From assembly GCA_027022125.1 (NCBI GenBank), contig JALVZI010000684.1:1-5477 (forward strand): DNA of 5,477 bases. Reading direction: 5' to 3'. The stretch comes from Anaerolineae bacterium. Lineage in GTDB: Bacteria > Chloroflexota > Anaerolineae > 4572-78. The notes beneath the pieces are model-generated. The model did not search any database, was not told the origin of the DNA, and saw only the letters and a program-made list of their open reading frames with translations. Made by a program: the position numbers and the translations under genes. Shown piece by piece: positions 1 through 4,303 of this stretch. The stretch's first letter is position 1; each line of letters opens with the position of its first letter.

Positions 1-165
1 CCGCGAGCGGCTCCAGAACCAAGTTTCGCCGGTTTCCAGTGTCAACCGCAGCGATTCGGTGTTCATCCACGCCAGCGTCAGCACCTGCAGCGTGTCAGCA
101 TCCTGCACAATCGCCGGAATCAGCCCGGCATCATTCCATTTGAGATTGGGGAGTTTTGGGTTCAA
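1..165 (-). CDS. hisI: Phosphoribosyl-AMP cyclohydrolase, N-terminal part (runs off the left edge)
   Basis: HisI hydrolyses the adenine ring of phosphoribosyl-AMP to give ProFAR, the substrate of HisA, in the cytoplasm. Reading the minus strand gives 55 codons with the family's opening pattern: LKWNDAGLIPAIVQDADT (residues 8-25), LAWMN (31-35), then LETGETWFWSRSR (43-55), matching the typical 'GLIPAIVQD...MLAYMN...TG..WFWSRSR' block. The metal-binding cysteines and any fused HisE domain would lie beyond the edge, so HisI versus HisIE cannot be decided. No ATG is available in frame. The likeliest start is TTG at 165-163, with further in-frame TTGs at 171 and 192 before a stop; all lie in the heptad array upstream. 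It follows hisF by about 140 nt of repeat DNA on the same strand, so it is probably the next gene of the operon. Identity is confident; the exact start is not. Confidence 0.9.
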   Translation of the reverse strand, partial: MNPKLPNLKWNDAGLIPAIVQDADTLQVLTLAWMNTESLRLTLETGETWFWSRSR

Positions 166-314
166 GTTCAAAGTTTCTGGTTTCTGGTTCAATGTTCAAA
201 GTTCAAGGTTTCAAGTTTCATCCAAAGTCTCACCGGCTCACTCTCTCACCTTCTCACTTTCACGTTTCACTCATCACGTTTCACGAATCACCAATAACCA
301 ATCTCCAATCACCC
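161..314. repeat. Degenerate heptamer array, hisF-hisI spacer (22 units)
   Basis: Cutting the plus strand every 7 bases from 161 gives 22 consecutive related units without a register break: ttcaagt, tcaaagt, ttctggt, ttctggt, tcaatgt and so on, through tctcact, ttcacgt, atcacgt, ttcacga, atcacca, ataacca, atctcca, atcaccc. Nearly every unit keeps a TC or CA core at fixed positions while the word drifts from a TTCAAGT type to an ATCACCA type. The hisF stop (309-311) lies in the last unit and the likely hisI TTG start (163-165) in the first, so the array fills the whole spacer. The 19 bases at 202-220 recur exactly at 2495-2513. Confidence 0.85.
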
Positions 315-1082
315 CACCGGGCGGACGTGAATGCCCTGCGCCAGCAGGTAGTTTTTCACCTCGGCGATGGTGAGTTCTTTGAAATGAAACAGGCTGGCGG
401 CGAGGGCGGCGCTGGCGTGCCCTTCGATGAATGCGGCGGCAAAATGTTCGAGCGTTCCCGCTCCGCCGGAGGCAATCACGGGGATGGAGACGGCATCCGC
501 CACGGCGCGGGTCAGCGCCACATCGAACCCCGCTTTCGTGCCGTCGGCATCCATACTGGTCAGCAGAATTTCACCCGCGCCCCGCGATTCGCATTCGCGC
601 GCCCATTCGACGGCATCAATGCCGGTGCGCCGGCGTCCGCCGTGGGTGGTAATTTCCCACGCCGGCGAGTCGCTGTCCAGCCGCCGCCGGGCATCAATGG
701 CGACCACAATTGCATTGCTGCCGAAAGCCTTCGCCCCTTCGGTGATGACCGCCGGACGCTTGACCGCCGCTGTGTTCAGGCTGACTTTGTCCGCGCCGGT
801 GGAGATGATGGCGTGCATATCGTCCACCGTGCGGATGCCGCCACCCACCGTGAACGGGATGAATACCGACTCGGCGACGCGGCGCGCCATTTCCAGCGTC
901 AGCCCACGCCCTTCGTGCGAGGCGTTGATGTCTAGAAAAACCAACTCGTCCGCGCCGGCATCGCTGTAAATTCGCGCCTGTTCCACCGGGTCGCCGGCGT
1001 CGCGCAGGTTTATAAAGTTGATGCCTTTTACCACTCGTCCGTTTTTCACATCCAGACAGGGAATAATCCGTTTTGCGAGCAT
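309..1082 (-). CDS. hisF: Imidazole glycerol phosphate synthase, cyclase subunit HisF
   Basis: HisF forms the cyclase half of IGP synthase. It uses ammonia channelled from the HisH glutaminase to convert PRFAR into imidazole glycerol phosphate and AICAR. The 257-residue protein has normal family length and a (beta/alpha)8-barrel pattern: MLAKRIIPCLDVKNGRVVKG at the N-terminus with catalytic D11, FLDINAS (49-55), TVGGGIR (78-84), VAIDARR (127-133) with the second catalytic aspartate D130, LLTSMDADGTKAGFD (173-187), and the phosphate-binding IASGGAG (203-209) and ALAASLFHF (226-234). ATG at 1082-1080 is chosen because the family begins with this 'M.akRIIPCLDVK' stretch. The frame stays open to 1148 but only through AT-rich repeat DNA. 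No convincing Shine-Dalgarno site precedes the ATG. The TGA stop lies in the heptad array. It is separated from hisH by hisA and the Nudix gene. Confidence 0.97.
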   Translation of the reverse strand: MLAKRIIPCLDVKNGRVVKGINFINLRDAGDPVEQARIYSDAGADELVFLDINASHEGRGLTLEMARRVAESVFIPFTVGGGIRTVDDMHAIISTGADKVSLNTAAVKRPAVITEGAKAFGSNAIVVAIDARRRLDSDSPAWEITTHGGRRRTGIDAVEWARECESRGAGEILLTSMDADGTKAGFDVALTRAVADAVSIPVIASGGAGTLEHFAAAFIEGHASAALAASLFHFKELTIAEVKNYLLAQGIHVRPVG

Positions 1083-1084
1083 AG

Positions 1085-1119
1085 TGCAATTCAAAATGTA
1101 AAATTCAAAATGCAAAAAT
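1085..1119. repeat. AT-rich heptamer array just upstream of hisF
   Basis: Five 7-bp units on the plus strand: tgcaatt, caaaatg, taaaatt, caaaatg, caaaaat. The array starts 2 nt upstream of the hisF ATG. It is followed at 1156-1190 by a similar array in opposite orientation. Confidence 0.7.
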
Positions 1120-1182
1120 AGATAAAAATTTTTGCCGAAAATGCTCATTTGCGGCGCAATTTTTAATTTTGCACTTTGAATT
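1102..1182 (-). other. Nested inverted repeat in the Nudix-hisF spacer
   Basis: Bases 1102-1117 and 1167-1182 are inverted copies with 15 of 16 pairs. The one plus-strand A/C mismatch (1110 with 1174) becomes a U-G wobble in minus-strand RNA, so the sense transcript could pair along the whole arm. Inside the loop, 1134-1142 and 1147-1155 form a smaller hairpin (GCCG/CGGC plus AAAT/ATTT arms with one internal mismatch). No long U tract follows, so a terminator is not supported. A structured intercistronic RNA or simply two opposed repeat arrays would both explain it. Confidence 0.5.
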
Positions 1183-1190
1183 TTGAATTA
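1156..1190. repeat. AT-rich heptamer array at the 3' end of the Nudix gene
   Basis: Five 7-bp units: gcaattt, ttaattt, tgcactt, tgaattt, tgaatta. It is the inverted counterpart of the 1085-1119 array. The last unit supplies the TAA stop of the Nudix gene (1188-1190, read on the minus strand). Confidence 0.7.
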
Positions 1191-1739
1191 AATCAGTCCT
1201 TTTGCCCGGGCGAACAGCACCCCCAGTATCAGCGAGCCGTCGGGCGTGCCGTTGTTCAGTACCAAATCCAACACCTCGGCGACGGGCATTTCTACCATTT
1301 CGACATCTTCGTGTTCATCGAGTTTTTGCACGCCGACCCGCCGTAAATTTTTGGCGAAAAACAGATAGCCGCCGGTGGTGATGCCGCCGGGAAACTGGTT
1401 GTAAAATGTCAGCGGTTCGATATGCCCGGCGCGGTAGCCCGTTTCTTCCTCTAACTCGCGCGCCGCCGCTTCGATGAACGGCTCATCGCCGTTGACCCGA
1501 CCGGCGGGCAGGTCGAAAATGACCGCTTTCACGCCGTGCCGATATTGGCGGGTCAGCAGAATTTTGCCGTCATCTGTCAGTGCGACCACCGCCACCGCGT
1601 GCCGCCCGCCGTCCACCAGATAGTGGCGGTATGTGCGCCCGTCATCGGGATGGACGAGCGTATCTTCGATGACTTTCAGAAATGGGTGGTCGAGCAGATA
1701 GCGGCTGGACTCGATTTTCCACGGTTTGGGTGTGCTCAT
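1188..1739 (-). CDS. Nudix hydrolase, ADP-ribose pyrophosphatase-like
   Basis: The 183-residue protein has a perfect Nudix box (G-x5-E-x7-REUxEExGU) at residues 80-102: G80, E86, R94, E95, E98, E99 and G101. The glutamates coordinate the divalent metals used to cleave a nucleoside diphosphate linked to another group. A proline 15 residues after the box (P117, in FYNQFPGG) and the N-terminal region with HYLVDGGRHAVAVVAL (39-54) resemble ADP-ribose pyrophosphatases, which yield AMP and a phosphosugar. The substrate cannot be read from sequence alone. Its ATG overlaps the hisA TGA (ATGA at 1739-1736), and a GGAGG site lies 10 nt upstream inside hisA, so translation is probably coupled to hisA. 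Sitting between hisA and hisF, it may clean up pathway or ADP-ribose-like nucleotides, or have a HisE-like role; both are inference. The stop lies in an AT-rich heptad. Confidence 0.93.
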   Translation of the reverse strand: MSTPKPWKIESSRYLLDHPFLKVIEDTLVHPDDGRTYRHYLVDGGRHAVAVVALTDDGKILLTRQYRHGVKAVIFDLPAGRVNGDEPFIEAAARELEEETGYRAGHIEPLTFYNQFPGGITTGGYLFFAKNLRRVGVQKLDEHEDVEMVEMPVAEVLDLVLNNGTPDGSLILGVLFARAKGLI

Positions 1740-2470
1740 TCGCGCAGTACCTCCAGAGCTTCAGGCAAGGTAAACGCGCCGCTGTACAGCGCTTTACCCA
1801 CAATTAATCCTTCGATGTTGCCATCCGCCGAGTTTGCCCAGCGCACGTCATTCAGGCTGGCAACGCCGCCGGAGATGATGACTTTCAGCCCGGTTTTCTC
1901 GGCGAGTTCCAAACTGGCGGGCAAATTGATGCCGCTCAGTGCGCCGTCGCGGCTGATGTCGGTGTGAACCACGTGGGTGATGCCCATCGCGCGGATTTCT
2001 TTGCCGAATTCGATGGCAGACACATCGGCGGTTTTTTGCCAGCCGTGGGTGGCGACTTTGCCGTTGCGGGCATCAATGCCCACCAGAATTTGCTCCGGTC
2101 CAAACCAGCCGAGCACATCGGGCAGTTGGCGCGTCCGCTCCACAGCAAATGTGCCGAGCACCACTCGCGTGACGCCCATATTCAGCACATATTCAATATC
2201 GGCGAAAGTGCGCAATCCGCCGCCCACCTGCACGGGGATGTCCACACTGTCCACAATGGCTTGGATGGCGTCATCGGTGGCGGTATCGCCGCTGGGGTCA
2301 TCGAACGCGCCATCCAGATTGACCACGTGCAGCCACTGCGCGCCCTGTTCCTGATACTGCATCGCCACGTCTGCGGGGTCTTCGCTGTACACCGTCTCGG
2401 TGGCGGGGTCGCCGTGCAGCAAACGCACACATTTGCCGTGTCGAATATCAATTGCCGGAAATAGTATCAT
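1736..2470 (-). CDS. hisA: ProFAR isomerase (phosphoribosylformimino-5-aminoimidazole carboxamide ribotide isomerase)
   Basis: HisA performs the Amadori rearrangement of ProFAR to PRFAR, between HisI and HisHF in the pathway. At 244 residues it has standard length for this (beta/alpha)8 barrel. Visible landmarks are MILFPAIDIRHGKCVRLLHG (1-20) with catalytic D8, VVNLDGAF (49-56), VQVGGGLRT (80-88), VGIDARNGKVATHGW (130-144) with the second catalytic aspartate D133, HTDISRDGALSG (169-180) with T170, and the phosphate loop IISGGVAS (198-205). HGDP at 19-22 fits the HisA-type R/G-rich loop better than HisF. The ATG at 2470 is supported by a good GGAGG site. The TGA overlaps the Nudix start. hisH lies upstream across a 154-nt heptad array. 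Confidence 0.97.
   Translation of the reverse strand: MILFPAIDIRHGKCVRLLHGDPATETVYSEDPADVAMQYQEQGAQWLHVVNLDGAFDDPSGDTATDDAIQAIVDSVDIPVQVGGGLRTFADIEYVLNMGVTRVVLGTFAVERTRQLPDVLGWFGPEQILVGIDARNGKVATHGWQKTADVSAIEFGKEIRAMGITHVVHTDISRDGALSGINLPASLELAEKTGLKVIISGGVASLNDVRWANSADGNIEGLIVGKALYSGAFTLPEALEVLRE
1750..1754 (-). promoter_or_regulatory. Shine-Dalgarno site of the Nudix gene, inside hisA
   Basis: The minus strand reads TGGAGGTACTGCGCGAATG, placing GGAGG 10 nt before the Nudix ATG and within the last codons of hisA. It supports the ATG at 1739 and re-initiation or coupling at the ATGA overlap. Confidence 0.65.
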
Positions 2471-2474
2471 AATC

Positions 2475-2479
2475 CCTCC
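2475..2479 (-). promoter_or_regulatory. Shine-Dalgarno site of hisA
   Basis: The minus strand reads CCGGGAGGGATTATG, a strong GGGAGGG purine run with 3-4 nt to the ATG at 2470. It is the clearest ribosome binding site at any array-linked gene start in the window, and it lies just outside the heptad array. Confidence 0.7.
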
Positions 2480-2492
2480 CGGAGTAATTTGG

Positions 2493-2646
2493 GGTTCAAG
2501 GTTTCAAGTTTCAGGTTTCAAGTCCAAAGTCAGGTTGCAGGGTGGCATTCAGTGGTCAGTTATCAGCCATCAGTGGTCAGTCGTCAGCGGTCAGCAAATG
2601 ACAAATGACAAATGACAAATCACGAATCACCAATCACCAATCTCAA
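2493..2646. repeat. Degenerate heptamer array, hisH-hisA spacer (22 units)
   Basis: The plus strand divides into 22 units in one unbroken 7-bp register: ggttcaa, ggtttca, agtttca, ggtttca, agtccaa, then a tcagNNN block (tcagtgg, tcagtta, tcagcca, tcagtgg, tcagtcg, tcagcgg, tcagcaa), three exact atgacaa units, then atcacga, atcacca, atcacca, atctcaa. Homogeneous sub-blocks succeed each other without losing phase. The hisH TGA stop (2620-2622) lies inside the atcacga unit, so the last residues of HisH come from repeat DNA. Confidence 0.9.
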
Positions 2647-3246
2647 AAAGTTTTGCAAGATTTGCAGTCCCACCCGCTGACTTTTTTCGGGATGGAATTG
2701 AATGCCGAAAATGTTATCTTTTGCCACTGCGCTGACGAATTTGCCGTGATAATCGGTGCGGGCGATGGCGTGCGCGGGGTCGGCGGGCACGCAGATGTAC
2801 GAGTGGGCAAAATAGGCGAAACTGCCCGCCGGCACGCTTGCCAGCAGTGGATGGTCGCCCACCGGTTCGATCTGGTTCCAGCCCATATGCGGCACGGTCA
2901 ATCCCTGCGGAAAACGGGTGACGTGTCCCGGTATCAGCCCCAAACCGGTGTGAATGCCCATTTCATCGCTTTGGTCGAACAGCAATTGCATACCCGCGCA
3001 AATGCCGAAAAACGGTTTACCCGATGCCGCCGCCCGCCGCAGGGAGGCTTCCAGCCCGCGTTGGCGCACATTGCCGATGGCATCGCCGAATGCGCCCACG
3101 CCGGGCAAAATTACCGCGTCGGCGGCATCAATATCGGCGGAGGTACGGGTGATGGGCACATCTGCGCCGATGGCGGCAAACGCCTTCTGCACGTTGCGAA
3201 AATTCCCCACGCCATAATCCACAATTACCAGAGATGCTGTGTTCAT
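2620..3246 (-). CDS. hisH: Imidazole glycerol phosphate synthase, glutaminase subunit HisH
   Basis: HisH is the class I glutamine amidotransferase half of IGP synthase. It releases ammonia from glutamine and passes it to HisF. The 208-residue protein shows VIVDYGVGNFRNVQKAF (8-24), the oxyanion strand PGVGAFGDA (48-56), the nucleophile elbow GICAGMQLLF (81-90) with C83, PHMGWN (119-124), and the other two catalytic residues H185 and E187 in FGIQFHPEKSQ (180-190). ATG at 3246 is preferred because 'VIVDYG.GN' follows at once. A TTG at 3264 would add six residues with no family support. No Shine-Dalgarno site is seen. The C-terminal LVIGDS comes from the downstream heptad array. The gene sits after a gap of about 390 nt from hisB, the longest spacer in the window, so it may have its own promoter. 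Confidence 0.96.
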   Translation of the reverse strand: MNTASLVIVDYGVGNFRNVQKAFAAIGADVPITRTSADIDAADAVILPGVGAFGDAIGNVRQRGLEASLRRAAASGKPFFGICAGMQLLFDQSDEMGIHTGLGLIPGHVTRFPQGLTVPHMGWNQIEPVGDHPLLASVPAGSFAYFAHSYICVPADPAHAIARTDYHGKFVSAVAKDNIFGIQFHPEKSQRVGLQILQNFLRLVIGDS

Positions 3247-3252
3247 ATTGCT

Positions 3253-3280
3253 ATAATAGTGCAAAATTTAAGAGTTGCAA
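3253..3280 (-). promoter_or_regulatory. Possible sigma70-type promoter for a leaderless hisH transcript
   Basis: On the minus strand TTGCAA (3280-3275) is followed after 16 nt by TATTAT (3258-3253), and the hisH ATG begins 6 nt later. That spacing would put the transcription start at or next to the ATG. It would fit the absence of a Shine-Dalgarno site. The region is AT-rich, so chance matches are likely. Confidence 0.3.
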
Positions 3281-3335
3281 ATAGCGAATTACGAATAGCG
3301 AATTACGAATAGCAAGTGACGAACATTTGTAATTG
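3280..3335. repeat. Heptamer array, hisH-proximal side of the hisB-hisH spacer
   Basis: Eight 7-bp units on the plus strand: aatagcg, aattacg, aatagcg, aattacg, aatagca, agtgacg, aacattt, gtaattg. Bases 3282-3296 are an exact inverted copy of 3628-3642 in the array at the other end of the spacer, so the two arrays face each other. Confidence 0.85.
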
Positions 3336-3389
3336 CTTACCGTGTGATGGTATTTTGCCGATTTCACTTTTCGATACGCTTGTGGGCTA

Positions 3390-3426
3390 TTCAGGATGAA
3401 ATTGGCAGGGAAAAACGCATCCTGAA
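3390..3426 (-). other. Hairpin with 9-bp perfect stem and 19-nt loop
   Basis: TTCAGGATG (3390-3398) and CATCCTGAA (3418-3426) are exact inverted copies. In the sense strand the loop carries a run of five T. It lies immediately beside the larger palindrome at 3431-3465. Confidence 0.5.
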
Positions 3427-3430
3427 CGAC

Positions 3431-3465
3431 TTCGTAGAGACGCCCAATTTGGGCATCTCTACGAA
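3431..3465 (-). other. 35-nt near-perfect palindrome (TTCGTAGAGA arms)
   Basis: Pairing 3431 with 3465 and inward gives 16 of 17 pairs around a single central base. The only plus-strand mismatch, C3441 with A3455, becomes a G-U pair in minus-strand RNA, so the sense transcript can fold without a break. There is no following U tract, so it is not a standard terminator. CGTAGAGACG-type palindromes are familiar as dispersed intergenic repeats in several environmental bacterial groups, from memory only. Confidence 0.7.
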
Positions 3466-3484
3466 AATGCCGCCGCAGCGAGAT

Positions 3485-3504
3485 AAAACACGGAAAAATC
3501 CGTG
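3485..3504 (-). terminator. Weak terminator-like hairpin between hisB and hisH
   Basis: The minus strand reads CACGGA-TTTT-TCCGTG followed by TTTTATC: a 6-bp stem, 4-nt loop and four Ts. The stem is short and the U tract brief, so attenuation or partial termination after hisB is possible but unproven. Confidence 0.3.
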
Positions 3505-3582
3505 ACCATCCGTGCTATCTGTACCCACAGGGCATAATAATGTTAATCCGCGTGCTATGCAGTTTATGCCTGATCATCTACC

Positions 3583-3645
3583 GTCATTTGTCATACGCTA
3601 TTCGCTATTCGTCATTCGTCACTCGTAATTCGTAATTCGCTACTC
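3583..3645. repeat. Heptamer array at the 3' end of hisB
   Basis: Nine units in register on the plus strand: gtcattt, gtcatac, gctattc, gctattc, gtcattc, gtcactc, gtaattc, gtaattc, gctactc. Read on the sense strand these are GAGTAGC, GAATTAC, GAGTGAC, GAATGAC and GAATAGC words. The hisB TAG stop (3640-3642) is the TAG of the first sense unit. The array is inverted relative to 3280-3335. Confidence 0.88.
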
Positions 3646-4266
3646 GATGCTTCCTTTGGTGCTGGGGATTTGCCCGCCGAGTTGCGGGTCAATTGCCACG
3701 GCTTGATTCAGTGCGCGCGCCAGCGCTTTGAACAACGCTTCGGCGCGGTGATGGTCGTTTGCGCCCGCCAGCAGCCGCGCGTGCAGATTGATTTTCGCCG
3801 CGTGTGCCAAACTTTCAAAAAAATGGGGGATGAGCGCGGTTGCCATCTGCCCGATGGCAGGGGTGGAGAATGCGCCATCGAACACGAAATAGCCCCGTCC
3901 GCCGATGTCCACCGCCACCAGCGCCAGACTTTCATCCATCGGCACGATGGCGTGTCCCATACGGGTGATGCCCCGTTTATCGCCGAGCGCCTGCGCCAGC
4001 GATTGCCCCAGCACGATGCCCACATCTTCCACCGTGTGGTGGGCATCAATGTGCAGGTCGCCGCTGGCGCGCACGGTCAAATCGAACCGGGCGTGCCGCG
4101 CCAGCGCATCGAGCATGTGGTCGAAAAACCCGATGCCCGTCTGCACGTCCGCCTGCCCGCTGCCATCCAGATTCAGGGTGATGGTGATGTCGGTTTCTTT
4201 TGTTTGGCGGTGGATGGTGGCGACTCTGGGAGCGTCATTTGTCATTTGTCCTGTGTCATTCGTCAT
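3640..4266 (-). CDS. hisB: Imidazoleglycerol-phosphate dehydratase (monofunctional HisB)
   Basis: HisB dehydrates imidazole glycerol phosphate to imidazole acetol phosphate using manganese. The 208-residue protein carries the family signatures: RQTKETDI (20-27), GIGFFDHMLDALARH (44-58), DAHHTVEDVGI (74-84) with the first metal-binding H-H-x-x-E, MDESLA (110-115), the second histidine motif NDHHRAEALFKA (170-181), and the C-terminal STKG (202-205). It has no phosphatase domain, unlike the bifunctional enterobacterial HisB; a separate HAD gene lies directly upstream. Residues 1-11 (MTNDTGQMTND) are read from heptad repeats, and conserved sequence starts only near R14. The internal ATG at 4245, with an AGGA just upstream, is an alternative start giving 201 residues. 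The stop is also in a heptad array. The start at 4266 follows the HAD stop by 3 nt. Confidence 0.96.
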   Translation of the reverse strand: MTNDTGQMTNDAPRVATIHRQTKETDITITLNLDGSGQADVQTGIGFFDHMLDALARHARFDLTVRASGDLHIDAHHTVEDVGIVLGQSLAQALGDKRGITRMGHAIVPMDESLALVAVDIGGRGYFVFDGAFSTPAIGQMATALIPHFFESLAHAAKINLHARLLAGANDHHRAEALFKALARALNQAVAIDPQLGGQIPSTKGSIE

Positions 4267-4303
4267 TCGCTACTCGCTATTCACTATTCGTAACTCGTTT
4301 ACT
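4234..4303. repeat. Heptamer array spanning the HAD stop and hisB start (10 units)
   Basis: Plus-strand units: gtcattt, gtcattt, gtcctgt, gtcattc, gtcattc, gctactc, gctattc, actattc, gtaactc, gtttact. On the sense strand the AAATGAC and GAATGAC words supply the hisB ATGs (4266 and, 21 nt or three units later, 4245). A GAGTAGC word supplies the HAD TAG stop. The sense sequence at the junction is TAG-CGA-ATG. Confidence 0.9.

Larger units (their letters stand above)
3336..3582. other. Non-coding core of the hisB-hisH spacer
   Basis: These 247 nt between two opposed heptad arrays hold no credible gene. They contain three successive hairpins (3390-3426, 3431-3465, 3489-3504) and a short run of ATCCGTG-like words (3498-3520). 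The opposed arrays make it look like an inserted or excisable segment, but no transposase or clear target duplication is visible. A structured leader for hisH is the alternative. Confidence 0.5.

Noticed and set aside
156..935. Long plus-strand reading frames opposite hisF (also 427-969)
   Set aside because: They are antisense shadows of a GC-rich gene; hisF on the other strand has full family motifs, and these frames have no recognisable domain.
1083..1148. Upstream extension of hisF by 22 codons to ATG 1148
   Set aside because: The added residues are read from AT-rich repeat DNA, and the HisF family starts at the MLAKRIIPCLDVK stretch.
2493..2646. CRISPR array
   Set aside because: Units are 7 bp, directly abutting and degenerate, with no unique spacers and no cas genes.
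3247..3264. TTG start of hisH at 3264
   Set aside because: It adds six unconserved residues; the ATG at 3246 directly precedes the conserved VIVDYG strand.
2605..3312. 235-codon plus-strand frame opposite hisH
   Set aside because: It begins and ends in repeat DNA and mirrors hisH; no family resemblance.
3431..3465. Rho-independent terminator
   Set aside because: The palindrome is strong but no U tract follows on either strand.
3515..3577. 20-codon minus-strand ORF as a histidine leader peptide
   Set aside because: It has only two separated His codons and no His run, and no antiterminator/terminator pair that would make an attenuator.
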